Origin: Arthrobacter sp. Alg241-R88
GTDB lineage: Bacteria; Actinomycetota; Actinomycetes; Actinomycetales; Micrococcaceae
Reading direction: 5' to 3'
NCBI RefSeq assembly: GCF_900537115.1
Contig: NZ_UNRG01000001.1
Location: 1,013,331-1,046,097, forward strand
Length of the DNA stretch: 32,767 nt
Below are positions 22,232 to 30,573 of this stretch, in pieces; the stretch's first letter is position 1, and each line of letters starts with the position of its first letter. A program made the position numbers and the translations under genes. The notes under the pieces were generated by a model. That model did not search any database, was not told the origin of the DNA, and worked only from the letters and a program-made list of their open reading frames with translations.

Positions 22232-22861
22232 TTACGCTTCCGGCTGCTGGGAATCGCCGGCGGCCGTGATGCGCTTCGCGATCTGCTGCGCCGTAGCGCT
22301 GTCGGGTCCGGGCGGCGGCACAAACACGGCTTCCCGGTAGTAGCGGAGTTCATCGATCGAATCCTTGATGTCCCCCAGTGCGCGGTGGCCGCCCTTCTTT
22401 GCCGGCGACTGGAAGTAGGCCCTGGCGAACCAGCGGCGGGAGAGCTCCTTGATGGTGCTGACGTCGATGACGCGGTAATGCAGGTGCTCCACCACGGAGG
22501 GCATGTCCCGGGAGAGGAAGACGCGGTCAGTGCCTACCGAGTTGCCCCCCAGGGGCGCCTTGCGCGGGTCAGGCACCCACTTTTCGATGTACTCCATAAC
22601 GGCCGCCTCCGCCGCAGCCATGGTGGTGCCGTGGGGGAGTTCCTTGAGCAGCCCGGACTTGGTGTGCATGTCCCGGACGAAGTCGTTCATCTGGGCAAGG
22701 GCCGCATCATCAGGTTTAATCACTACGTCCACCCCGTCACCGAGGATGTTCAGTTCGGAGTCCGTGACCAGGGCTGCCACCTCGATCAAGGCGTCGTTCT
22801 TGATGTCCAGACCGGTCATTTCGCAGTCGATCCAGACGATTCGTTCGTTAGATATAGGCAC
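22232..22861 (-). CDS. orn: Oligoribonuclease
   Basis: A 209-residue DEDDh 3'-5' exoribonuclease that degrades 2-5-nt RNAs and pGpG, the product of c-di-GMP breakdown. Seen: Asp12 and Glu14 in IVWIDCEMTGLD, GNSVGTDRVFLSRDMP (third Asp region), YRVIDVSTIKEL, and HRALGDIKDSIDELRYYR with the catalytic His and last Asp. GTG 22861 starts the family-typical N-terminus. TAGGCT lies 6 nt upstream with no ribosome-binding site, so the message is probably leaderless. A C-terminal tail of about 30 residues, Pro/Ala/Gln-rich, exceeds the E. coli enzyme. It is divergent from the mannosyltransferase gene. Confidence 0.96.
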   Translation of the reverse strand: MPISNERIVWIDCEMTGLDIKNDALIEVAALVTDSELNILGDGVDVVIKPDDAALAQMNDFVRDMHTKSGLLKELPHGTTMAAAEAAVMEYIEKWVPDPRKAPLGGNSVGTDRVFLSRDMPSVVEHLHYRVIDVSTIKELSRRWFARAYFQSPAKKGGHRALGDIKDSIDELRYYREAVFVPPPGPDSATAQQIAKRITAAGDSQQPEA

Positions 22862-23029
22862 CGGACCAGCCTACCGTTACACCTCCCGGCTGCCTGCCGG
22901 TGCTAGGATTTCGGGTACGCGGCGGGACCACTTGCTGTCGTTGTAACCCGCCTCGGCCGGCCGTGCAGCCCGCCGGGCAGAACCGCGCCAAGCCAAGAGC
23001 GCAAACGCAAGAGATTGGACGATCCTGAG

Positions 23030-24583
23030 ATGACGGCGCCTTTGCCTGCAGCGGGGGAGCTTGCGGCCGTTGACACTGCCGCAACTGTGGCCGACGTCGA
23101 TAATCCCAGCTCACCGCTTCTGGCCGGATTCGTGGGCTCGATGTTTATGCTGATCGGATCCCTGGGAGTGGGCTGGCTGGCTCCCGTCTCGGAACTCCGC
23201 CGGATGCCCCTGTTCATCTGGATGCGGGCAGAAGCGGGCGGCGTGGCCCTGTCCATCGTTCTGCTGGCGGTAGGCGGGATGCTTCTGGTGCGCGCCTGGC
23301 TCCGGTTGGGCCAGCGCGTCCATGTCTGGGGAGAAGAAGCCCGGAAGTCGACATTGATGGCAGTGGTTGCCTGGGGGCTGCCCATGATGTTCAGCGTGCC
23401 GCTGTTCAGCCGCGACGTGTACGCCTATATCGGCCAGGGCCGCCTGATGGTGGAGGGCTTCAACCCGTACGAGAACGGCATCTCGGCGCTCTCCAACTAC
23501 TTCCAGCTGGGCGCGGACAAGATGTGGACCGAGGCGCCGGTTCCCTACGGGCAGTTGTTCCTGTGGATCGAGCAGTTCATTGTGTGGGTGACAAACGTCC
23601 AGCCGGAAACCAGCGTGATGCTGTTCCGGCTGGTGGCCGTGGCCGGCGTCGTCCTCTGCGTGGTCTATGTGCCGAAGCTTGCCGAGCTCCATGGAGTTAA
23701 TCCCCACCGGGCCCTCTGGCTCACGGCCGCCAACCCGCTCTTCCTCACCAACTTCATCGCCAGTGTCCACAATGACGCCCTCATGATCGGACTGGCACTG
23801 GCAGGCCTTTACTACTCGGCAACCCGCCGCGTGGTCAGGGGCATCGTCCTGGTGACACTCTCGATCGCCGTCAAACCCATCACCATCGTTTTCCTGCCCT
23901 TCATCGGTCTGCTGTGGGCAGGGAAAAACGCAGGCTGGCTCCGGAAGTTTGCCTTCTGGGGGCTGACCGCGGGATTGAGCCTGGGGATCCTGGTGCTGAT
24001 GAGCCTGGTGAACGGGTTCGGCTTTGGCTGGATCAACGGGCTTTCCGCTCCGGGCAGCATCTACATCTGGTACGCGCCGGTTGGGCTGATCGGCATGGTG
24101 GTCGCCTCACTGGGCAACTCATTCGGCATGGATGGATGGCTCCTAGCAGACTGGGTGTTCGACGCCGGGAAGCTGCTGGCGGTGGGCATCGTTGCCTGGC
24201 TGATCTTCAGGGGTGAGCACGACCGCCTGATCCGCCGGCTGACCCTTGCGTTTGCGGCGATTGTCCTGCTGGCACCGATGATCCAGTCCTGGTACGTGGT
24301 GTGGCTGATTCCGTTGTTTGCCGTGACCGGCATCCGCAACGACTGGCAGGTCAAGGCCCTCTACTTTGTGGTCTCGTTCTTTATGATTTACGCCATTTCG
24401 GACCAGCTGGAGGTTTTCCCTTACCTTCAGACCGCGGACCTTGGGCTGGCGCTGGCCTTGGCCCGTGTAGCCGCTGCCGTGACCGGCCTGCTGTTCGGCC
24501 TCTACCTGATCTTCTGGGATCCGCGCACCCGAAGCCTCTTCCGGAAGAGTCCCGAACCTGTGGTTGAACGCCCCGTCATTTAG
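23030..24583 (+). CDS. Polyprenol-phosphate-mannose-dependent alpha-1,6-mannosyltransferase-like protein (MptA/MptB family, GT-C fold)
   Basis: A 517-residue polytopic membrane glycosyltransferase with about 12-13 hydrophobic segments. Seen: SRDVYAYIGQG (127-137), the GT-C signature with catalytic Asp after the second helix, then NPYENG (145-150), YGQLFLWIEQF, WLTAANPLFLTNF with HNDALMIGLAL, and SIAVKPITIVFLPF, all as in actinobacterial MptA/MptB proteins that extend the mannan core of lipomannan using polyprenyl-phosphomannose. ATG 23030 is chosen; TTG 23015 is in frame with AAGAGA upstream, so the start is uncertain. TAGGAT (22904-22909) is a likely -10. It stands alone; Micrococcaceae make lipomannan, which fits. 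The exact linkage is inferred. Confidence 0.85.
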   Translation: MTAPLPAAGELAAVDTAATVADVDNPSSPLLAGFVGSMFMLIGSLGVGWLAPVSELRRMPLFIWMRAEAGGVALSIVLLAVGGMLLVRAWLRLGQRVHVWGEEARKSTLMAVVAWGLPMMFSVPLFSRDVYAYIGQGRLMVEGFNPYENGISALSNYFQLGADKMWTEAPVPYGQLFLWIEQFIVWVTNVQPETSVMLFRLVAVAGVVLCVVYVPKLAELHGVNPHRALWLTAANPLFLTNFIASVHNDALMIGLALAGLYYSATRRVVRGIVLVTLSIAVKPITIVFLPFIGLLWAGKNAGWLRKFAFWGLTAGLSLGILVLMSLVNGFGFGWINGLSAPGSIYIWYAPVGLIGMVVASLGNSFGMDGWLLADWVFDAGKLLAVGIVAWLIFRGEHDRLIRRLTLAFAAIVLLAPMIQSWYVVWLIPLFAVTGIRNDWQVKALYFVVSFFMIYAISDQLEVFPYLQTADLGLALALARVAAAVTGLLFGLYLIFWDPRTRSLFRKSPEPVVERPVI

Positions 24584-25259
24584 GCAGGTGCTTCAACGCT
24601 TCCCGGCGTGACAGCGGGCTCATCCTGTCCCCGTGTTCAGCCACGAAATCCGACACCCAGCCCGGCGCGGTCTTGGCGTACTCCCGCAGGGCCCAGCCGA
24701 TCGCTTTCCTGATGAAGAACTCGGGATCGGAAAGGTTCGCCTCGATAACACGGCGCAGGAGATGGGGATCGGTGTCCCCTTTGGCCTTCAATTGCGCGGT
24801 GATCGATGCACGCCTGATCCAGAGGTCCGGGTCGGTGCTCCACTCCAGAATCACCGCCGACACCTCGGTGCGGTGTGCCTGCAGAAGCAAGCAGATCCGG
24901 CCAGCCACACCGTCGGCGAAGTCCCACCAGCCACCCTGGCGGATGATCTCCTCGTAGACCGGAAGCATCGTCAGGTCCTTGGCCACCAGCTTGCCGAGGG
25001 TCAGGTCGATGGCCGCATACCGCTCCTCCCGGAACTCCGCATTGCGCCACAGTTCCAGCACGGTGGCCCGCTGCCCGCCCGCTGACTCGAAGGGAAACCG
25101 GGCAACAGCAGCCGCGGTCAGCCGGCGCACATCCGGTACCCGTACACCCAGGAACGGCATGGGAGATTTCATGTACGCCTGCGCACCGGCAGCACGCACC
25201 GGATCCGCCGCTTGCTGGAGCCGGACGCGGATGGCCTCGAGCACTTCCCGGTTGACCAT
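24576..25259 (-). CDS. DNA alkylation repair protein, AlkD-like HEAT-repeat family
   Basis: A 227-residue all-helical protein of the AlkD family; B. cereus AlkD is a glycosylase that removes bulky cationic alkyl bases without flipping them. Seen: helical repeats throughout, WWDFADGVAG (111-120; the Trp and Asp at the active-site cleft), LWIRRASI (147-154) and FFIRKAIGWALREYAK (181-196) with a conserved Trp, Arg pairs lining the DNA face. ATG 25259 is 8 bp after the stop of the hydrolase gene and matches the family start; a longer frame upstream overlaps that gene. It is probably transcribed with lacI-hydrolase, an unexpected partner for a sugar operon; it also overlaps the mannosyltransferase 3' end by 8 bp. 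Confidence 0.9.
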   Translation of the reverse strand: MVNREVLEAIRVRLQQAADPVRAAGAQAYMKSPMPFLGVRVPDVRRLTAAAVARFPFESAGGQRATVLELWRNAEFREERYAAIDLTLGKLVAKDLTMLPVYEEIIRQGGWWDFADGVAGRICLLLQAHRTEVSAVILEWSTDPDLWIRRASITAQLKAKGDTDPHLLRRVIEANLSDPEFFIRKAIGWALREYAKTAPGWVSDFVAEHGDRMSPLSRREALKHLPK

Positions 25260-25266
25260 GTGGGGA

Positions 25267-26010
25267 TCAGGAGGGGTCGGTCCAGCCCGCCCGGCCCAGC
25301 CAGCCCGCACACAGCGAGCTCCATTGATCAGGCCCGGGTTCGCCGTCGGCGAGGCCCAACCCATGGCGTCCGTGCGGAAAGACGTGCAGCTCAGCGGGCA
25401 CGCCGGCGCTCAGCAGCGCGCCTGCGTAGCCGAGGCTGTGGCTTACCGGTACGGCGGCGTCGTCGGCCGTGTGCCAAAGGAACGCGGGCGGCGTTTCGCT
25501 AGTTACCTGCTGTTCTGCTGACAGCTCCGCCAGGACGTTCGACGGCGGCGCCCCGCCAAGGAGGTTGTCCACCGAACCCTGGTGCACTTCCCGGGTGTAG
25601 GACACCACCGGGTAGCACAGGACGGTGAGGTCGGGGACAGCCCCGGGAACGTCGAGGTCAGCGCTGCCGGTGGCCACCGCTGTGGAAAGCGTCGCCGCGA
25701 GGTGTCCACCGGCGGAAAACCCGAGTACCCCCACGCGTTCCCGGTCAACAGCGAGGCCGTGCGCTCCGCCGCGGATGTGAAGCATTGCCTGCTTTGCATC
25801 CTCAAGCGGCGCCGGGTGCCGGTCAGGGGCAACCCGGTACCGCAGGACAAAAGCGTGAATGCCCAGGCCGGCGAGCCAGTCGGCAACAGGCTCCGCTTCA
25901 TGGTCGGCCTGGCGGGCGTAGCCGCCCCCCGGGAGGACCAGGACTGCGGGCCGGTCACCGGCCGCGCCGCTGCGGGACGGGACGGCTGTCAGGCGGGGCG
26001 CCACGGTCAC
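25267..26010 (-). CDS. Alpha/beta-hydrolase, BD-FAE/acetyl-esterase type
   Basis: A 247-residue cytoplasmic hydrolase resembling the BD-FAE and acetyl-xylan-esterase-like group. Seen: oxyanion loop LPGGGYARQADHE (26-38), nucleophile Ser99 in GFSAGG, Asp184 in HTADDAAVPV, and His216 in PHGRHGLGL, a complete Ser-Asp-His triad. No signal peptide, so it would act on imported esters. GTG 26010 overlaps the stop of the lacI-family gene (GTGA), implying translational coupling. Coupling to a sugar regulator suggests it removes acetyl or other ester groups from the substrate handled by the divergent MocA/DUF993 operon. That link is inference. Confidence 0.88.
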   Translation of the reverse strand: MTVAPRLTAVPSRSGAAGDRPAVLVLPGGGYARQADHEAEPVADWLAGLGIHAFVLRYRVAPDRHPAPLEDAKQAMLHIRGGAHGLAVDRERVGVLGFSAGGHLAATLSTAVATGSADLDVPGAVPDLTVLCYPVVSYTREVHQGSVDNLLGGAPPSNVLAELSAEQQVTSETPPAFLWHTADDAAVPVSHSLGYAGALLSAGVPAELHVFPHGRHGLGLADGEPGPDQWSSLCAGWLGRAGWTDPS

Positions 26011-27152
26011 GCCGCCGTCTCGGTGCTGCGGCGGAGCGTCACTTCGCCGGTGATCGGATGCGGCTGCACGACGGCGGCGCCTCCCTTTTCTGTACCGCCG
26101 GTTCCTGCGTCCCTGGATTCCCCTTCCGGCCCTCCGCCGGCAGCAAGAGCTCCCGGAGCTGTGGCACGGGTGGCAAGGCGCCCGATCTCTTCGAGCGGGA
26201 GGCGGACCGTGGAGAGTGCAGGGCGGAAATCGCGGAGTGTCTCGATGTCGTCGAAGCCGGCGATGATGGCGTCGCGCGGAATGCGGAGCCCCTGTGAACG
26301 GAGTGCAGCCGTGGCGCCGATGGCCATCACGTCATTGACGGCGAAGATGCACAACCTCGTGCCGCCGGCCGCATCTCCGGATTCCGCCTGGCGTTCCTTG
26401 ATCAGCCCGGCAAGCTTGAGGCCGGCTTCATAGCCGCCCGCCCGGTTGAAGGCGGTCCGCAGAATGTCCGCAGGTTGACGCCCGGCCGCGGCGAGGCCCT
26501 CCTGGAAACCGCGCACCCGGTCGTCTGAGGTGAAGAGCCCCTCCGGGCCGCCGATGATCACAAAGTCGCCGTCCCAGCCGGAGGCAAGTTTGCCCGCCAG
26601 CGCTGCGGCCAGTTCCTGGTTCGGCACGGCCACCACGTGGTAGCCCTCCTCCGCCGTCGCACCAACGACCGGGTGGCCCACAACCGCTACCCGGCCGCCG
26701 TTGCGGCAATACCTGTCCAGTTCAGCAGCCAGTTCCGCATTGTCCTCCAGGTTTTCCGGCCGGGACGAGCGGGAGCCTGCGATCACGATGGAGTCGGCGC
26801 GGCGGGCTGCGAACGCTGCTACCGCTTCCTTCTCTTCTGCCGGAGCTCCGCCGGTGGTGGCCAGCAGGACCATTTTGCGCTGCTCACGTGCTGCTTCCTG
26901 CACGCCCCGGGCAATGGCGGCGAAGTAGGGGTCGGCGATGTCGTGGACAATCAGGCCTATCAAGCCGGAGCTGGACTTCGCCAGGCCCTGTGCCTGCGCA
27001 TTGGGAATGTAGCCAAGGGAGTCAGCGGCCTGCCGGACCCGGTCCGCGATGTCCGGGCCGGGCTTGCGCGCGGAACCGTTGAGGACACGCGAGGCGGTGG
27101 CCGGCGACACGCCGGCGAGTCGCGCCACCTCGGTAAGGGTACTTGCAGCCAC
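26007..27152 (-). CDS. LacI family transcriptional regulator
   Basis: A 381-residue repressor: N-terminal LacI helix-turn-helix (STLTEVARLAGVSPATASRV, then hinge GYIPNAQAQGLA) and a periplasmic-binding-protein-like sensor domain (IGLIVHDIADPYFAAIARGV, AVNDVMAIGATAALRS, IAGFDDIETLRDFRPALSTV). The C-terminal 40 residues are Gly/Pro/Glu-rich and longer than usual. GTG 27152 is chosen over 27194 because AGGAG lies 6 nt upstream and the DNA-binding domain starts at once. Two LacI-type palindromes occur in the divergent region it shares with the MocA operon, so it likely represses that operon until a sugar or sugar-derived inducer appears. Confidence 0.93.
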   Translation of the reverse strand: MAASTLTEVARLAGVSPATASRVLNGSARKPGPDIADRVRQAADSLGYIPNAQAQGLAKSSSGLIGLIVHDIADPYFAAIARGVQEAAREQRKMVLLATTGGAPAEEKEAVAAFAARRADSIVIAGSRSSRPENLEDNAELAAELDRYCRNGGRVAVVGHPVVGATAEEGYHVVAVPNQELAAALAGKLASGWDGDFVIIGGPEGLFTSDDRVRGFQEGLAAAGRQPADILRTAFNRAGGYEAGLKLAGLIKERQAESGDAAGGTRLCIFAVNDVMAIGATAALRSQGLRIPRDAIIAGFDDIETLRDFRPALSTVRLPLEEIGRLATRATAPGALAAGGGPEGESRDAGTGGTEKGGAAVVQPHPITGEVTLRRSTETAA

Positions 27153-27218
27153 AGCAACTCCTGGAGGCTTTAAAGGGACAGTAAGCGTGCTCACATTATG
27201 GCAGTTTCAACCCTTTTC

Positions 27219-27234
27219 CGGAAAGCGCTTGCCA
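27219..27234. promoter_or_regulatory. LacI-type operator 1 (core AAGCGCTT)
   Basis: CGGAAAGCGCTTGCCA has the perfect 8-bp core AAGCGCTT with the central CG typical of GalR/LacI operators. It lies about 70 bp from the lacI start and about 90 bp from the MocA start. Confidence 0.65.
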
Positions 27235-27266
27235 ATACGTGTGCCCCGGTGCATCATGGATGTAGT

Positions 27267-27282
27267 GGGAATGCGCTTTCCC
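27267..27282. promoter_or_regulatory. LacI-type operator 2 (GGGAATGCGCTTTCCC)
   Basis: A near-perfect 16-bp palindrome with central GC/CG step, 48 bp (centre to centre) from operator 1 and 41 bp before the MocA ATG. Two sites at this distance would allow cooperative binding or a small loop. Confidence 0.65.
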
Positions 27283-27323
27283 AAACAGCTTGAGTACTAC
27301 TGCTCACTCACCGTGGAGGACAC

Positions 27324-28493
27324 ATGGGCTTCGAAACTAAGACGATCCGCATCGCCATGAACGGCATCACCGGCCGGATGGGCTATCGCCAGCACCTGCT
27401 GCGCTCCATCCTCCCCATCCGGGATGCCGGCGGCTTTACCCTGGAGGACGGTACCCGCATCCAGGTTGAGCCCATCCTGGTGGGCCGCAACGAAGCCAAG
27501 ATCCGCGAACTCGCGGAAAAGCACAAGGTCTCCGAATGGAGCACCGACCTCGACGCCGTCATCAACGATCCCACCGTCGACATTGTTTTTGACGCCTCCA
27601 TGACCAGCCTTCGTGCTGCCACCCTGAAGAAGGCCATGCTCGCCGGCAAGCACATCTTCACGGAAAAGCCCACGGCCGAGACCCTCGAAGAAGCCATCGA
27701 ACTGGCCCGCATCGGCAAGGAAGCCGGCGTGACCGCGGGCGTTGTCCACGACAAGCTGTACCTGCCCGGCCTGGTCAAGCTCCGCCGCCTGGTGGACGAA
27801 GGCTTCTTCGGCCGCATCCTTTCCATCCGCGGCGAATTCGGCTACTGGGTCTTCGAAGGCGACGTCCAGGCTGCGCAGCGCCCGTCCTGGAACTACCGCA
27901 AGGAAGACGGCGGCGGAATGACCACGGACATGTTCTGCCACTGGAACTACGTCCTCGAAGGCATCATCGGCAAGGTCAAGAGCGTCAACGCCAAGACCGC
28001 CACCCACATCCCCGCCCGCTGGGACGAAGCCGGCAAGGAGTACAAGGCCACCGCCGACGACGCATCCTACGGCATCTTCGAACTCGAGACCCCGGCCGGC
28101 GACCCGGTCATCGGCCAGATCAACTCCTCCTGGGCGGTCCGCGTCTACCGGGACGAGCTCGTGGAATTCCAGATCGACGGCACCCATGGTTCCGCCGTGG
28201 CAGGCCTGAACAAGTGCGTTGCCCAGCAGCGTGCGCACACTCCGAAGCCGGTCTGGAACCCGGACCTGCCCGTCACGGAATCCTTCCGCGACCAGTGGCA
28301 GGAAGTGCCTGCCAACGCTGAGCTGGACAACGGCTTCAAGCTGCAGTGGGAAGAGTTCCTCCGCGACGTCGTTGCCGGCCGCGAACACCGCTTCGGCCTG
28401 CTGTCCGCCGCCCGCGGTGTCCAGCTTGCAGAGCTCGGCCTGCAGTCCAACGACGAACGCCGCACCCTCGACATCCCGGAGATCACGCTCTAA
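27324..28493 (+). CDS. Gfo/Idh/MocA family oxidoreductase
   Basis: A 389-residue NAD(P)-dependent sugar oxidoreductase. Seen: Rossmann start RIAMNGITGRMGYRQH (9-24; the usual GxGxxG is altered to NGITGRMG), VDIVFDASMT (85-94), the EKP motif (114-116) in HIFTEKPTAET, and the catalytic region HDKLYLPG (142-149). GGGMTTDMFCHW (196-207) follows, with Asp202 and His206 at the expected positions of the family's active-site Asp/His pair. ATG 27324 follows GGAGG by 5 nt. First gene of an operon: its TAA overlaps the ATG of the DUF993 gene. It is preceded by two LacI operators. Such enzymes oxidise or reduce a ring hydroxyl of a sugar, inositol or glycoside; substrate unknown. Confidence 0.92.
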   Translation: MGFETKTIRIAMNGITGRMGYRQHLLRSILPIRDAGGFTLEDGTRIQVEPILVGRNEAKIRELAEKHKVSEWSTDLDAVINDPTVDIVFDASMTSLRAATLKKAMLAGKHIFTEKPTAETLEEAIELARIGKEAGVTAGVVHDKLYLPGLVKLRRLVDEGFFGRILSIRGEFGYWVFEGDVQAAQRPSWNYRKEDGGGMTTDMFCHWNYVLEGIIGKVKSVNAKTATHIPARWDEAGKEYKATADDASYGIFELETPAGDPVIGQINSSWAVRVYRDELVEFQIDGTHGSAVAGLNKCVAQQRAHTPKPVWNPDLPVTESFRDQWQEVPANAELDNGFKLQWEEFLRDVVAGREHRFGLLSAARGVQLAELGLQSNDERRTLDIPEITL

Positions 28494-29707
28494 TGACCTC
28501 ACTCATCCTTCCCTCCCACGACGGCGGCACCAGGGAATACCGGCTGCAGGGCGCTACGTCCTGGGCCCGTCCCGCTGCCCCGCTGACAGCCCGCCGTGCC
28601 TACGCCGCAGCACACGTCATCCCCGAGGTACTGGCAGACAACACCCCCGGCGCCCCGGCCCGGCTCGACTGGGAAGCCACCATGGCATACCGGCACGAGC
28701 TGTGGTCCTACGGCCTGGGCGTTGCCGATGCCATGGATACCGCCCAGCGCGGCATGGGCCTGGACTGGGCCGCCACGCAGCAGCTCATCAAGCGCACCGG
28801 AGTCGAGGCCGCCTCGGTGGTCTCGTCCGGCAACGCGGCCACGGCCGGCAAGTCGGTCCGGGACCTCGTCTCCTGCGGCGCCGGTACGGACCAGCTCGAC
28901 ATCGACTCCCTGCCGGTCGGCGAAGCGGGACTCAAGGCCGTCCTCGAGGCGTACCGCGAGCAGATCGCCGTCATCACCGAGGCCGGTCCCAAGGTCATCA
29001 TCATGGCCTCGCGGGCCCTCGCTAAGGTGGCCAGCGGTCCCGAGGACTACCTGAAGGTGTACTCCACCCTGCTGCAGGAAGTGGACCAGCCGGTCATCCT
29101 GCACTGGCTCGGCACCATGTTCGATCCCGCCCTCGCCGGCTACTGGGGTTCGGACGACGTCGCGACAGCCACCGACACGTTCCTCGGGCTCATCAAGGAC
29201 AACGCGGCAAAGGTGGACGGGGTCAAGGTCTCCCTGCTCGACGCCAGCCACGAGGTGGCCCTCCGCGCTGCGCTTCCCGAAGGCGTCCGCCTCTACACCG
29301 GCGACGACTTCAACTACCCCGAGCTGATCGACGGCGACGGCAGCCACCACTCAGACGCACTGTTGGGCATCTTCGCCGCCATCTACCCGGCGGCTTCGGT
29401 GGCCCTGCAGAACTACGAAGCCGGCAACGCCGTGAAGGCCCGGGAGATCCTGGACTCCACCCGGGAACTGGGCAAGCACATCTTCAGCGCCCCCACGTTC
29501 TACTACAAGACCGGCATCGCGTTTATGTCGTGGCTCAACGGCAAACAGCAGGGCTTCCAGATGGTGGGCGGCCTGCACTCCGGCCGCTCCGTGTGCCACC
29601 TCGCCAAGACGTTTGAACTGGCAGACCAGGCCGGACTGCTCCGGGATCCGGCACTCGCCGCCTTCCGGATGTCTGACTACCTGCGGATCAACGGGGTAGG
29701 GGTATGA
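28493..29707 (+). CDS. DUF993 family protein (dihydrodipicolinate-synthase-like TIM barrel)
   Basis: A 404-residue protein of the DUF993 family, related in fold to class I aldolases of the DapA type; I know of no assigned reaction. Seen: LDWEATMAYRHELWSYGLGV, MGLDWAATQQLIKR, VSCGAGTDQLDID, KVIIMASRALAKVA, QPVILHWLGTMFDP, VKVSLLDASHEVALR (the Lys is at the position expected of a Schiff-base lysine on strand 6, by inference), LYTGDDFNYPELI and FYYKTGIAFMSWLNG. ATG 28493 overlaps the previous stop (TAATG), and its own stop overlaps the next start (ATGA), so all three genes are coupled. A lyase or aldolase step after oxidation by the MocA protein is the simplest proposal. Confidence 0.88.
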   Translation: MTSLILPSHDGGTREYRLQGATSWARPAAPLTARRAYAAAHVIPEVLADNTPGAPARLDWEATMAYRHELWSYGLGVADAMDTAQRGMGLDWAATQQLIKRTGVEAASVVSSGNAATAGKSVRDLVSCGAGTDQLDIDSLPVGEAGLKAVLEAYREQIAVITEAGPKVIIMASRALAKVASGPEDYLKVYSTLLQEVDQPVILHWLGTMFDPALAGYWGSDDVATATDTFLGLIKDNAAKVDGVKVSLLDASHEVALRAALPEGVRLYTGDDFNYPELIDGDGSHHSDALLGIFAAIYPAASVALQNYEAGNAVKAREILDSTRELGKHIFSAPTFYYKTGIAFMSWLNGKQQGFQMVGGLHSGRSVCHLAKTFELADQAGLLRDPALAAFRMSDYLRINGVGV

Positions 29708-30543
29708 GCGACTTCTCCCGCCTCGCCATCAACAGCGCCACCACCAAGAAGTGGACCCTCGCCCAGGTTGTCGAGGGCTGCGTCAACGCCGGGATCCCGT
29801 CCATCGGGCCCTGGCGGGACCGGGTTGAGGAAGCCGGCCTGGACAAGGCGGCGCGCCTGATCAAGGACGCCGGCCTGCGCGTCTCCTCCCTGTGCCGTGG
29901 CGGATTCCTCACCGCTGCCGACCCCGAGGGGCAGGCCACCGCGCTGGCCGACAACCGCGCCGCCATCCTGGAAGCTGTGGCCCTGGGCACCAAGGAACTG
30001 TTCCTTGTTGTCGGCGGACTGGCGCCGGGGGAGAAGGACGTAGTGGCGGCGCGCCGGCGCGTAGCCGACCGCCTCGCCGACCTCGCTCCTTTTGCGGAGG
30101 AAAACGGCGTCCGCCTGGTCCTCGAGCCGCTGCACCCGATGTATGCGGCGGACCGTGCCCTGATCTCCACGCTGGGGCAGGCCCTGGACCTTGCAGCGCC
30201 GTTCGATGCCTCAACGGTGGGCGTTGCGGTTGATACCTTCCATGTCTGGTGGGATCCCGAGCTCAAGGCCCAGATCGAACGTGCCGGCCGGGAGAACCGC
30301 ATTGCCTCCTACCAGGTGTGCGATTTCAACGTGCCCATCGCCGCCGATCCGCTGCTGTCCCGTGGTTACATGGGCGACGGCGTAGTGGACTTTGCCACCA
30401 TCGGCACTTGGGTGCGGGATGCCGGCTACACCGGTGACATCGAAGTGGAAATCTTCAATCAGGACATCTGGGACACGGACGGCAACACCGTCCTGGCCAC
30501 AGTGAAGGAGCGCTACGCGGAGCTCGTTCTCCCGTACGCCTGA
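29704..30543 (+). CDS. Sugar phosphate isomerase/epimerase family protein (xylose-isomerase-like TIM barrel)
   Basis: A 279-residue TIM-barrel protein of the AP endonuclease 2/IolE/IolI-like family, metal-dependent isomerases, epimerases or dehydratases of sugars and inositols. Seen: LVLEPLHPM (138-146) with ligand Glu141, VGVAVDTFHVWWDP (172-185) with Asp177 and His180, YQVCDFN (203-209), GDGVVDFATI (225-234) and GDIEVEIFNQDIW (244-256) with a late Glu ligand. The metal site looks complete. ATG 29704 overlaps the DUF993 stop by 4 bp with AGGGG upstream. Last gene of the LacI-controlled operon; the terminator at 30614-30652 follows. Substrate unknown. Confidence 0.9.
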   Translation: MSDFSRLAINSATTKKWTLAQVVEGCVNAGIPSIGPWRDRVEEAGLDKAARLIKDAGLRVSSLCRGGFLTAADPEGQATALADNRAAILEAVALGTKELFLVVGGLAPGEKDVVAARRRVADRLADLAPFAEENGVRLVLEPLHPMYAADRALISTLGQALDLAAPFDASTVGVAVDTFHVWWDPELKAQIERAGRENRIASYQVCDFNVPIAADPLLSRGYMGDGVVDFATIGTWVRDAGYTGDIEVEIFNQDIWDTDGNTVLATVKERYAELVLPYA

Positions 30544-30573
30544 CCCACTCTGGATGTCCTGATCCAGACCGCG

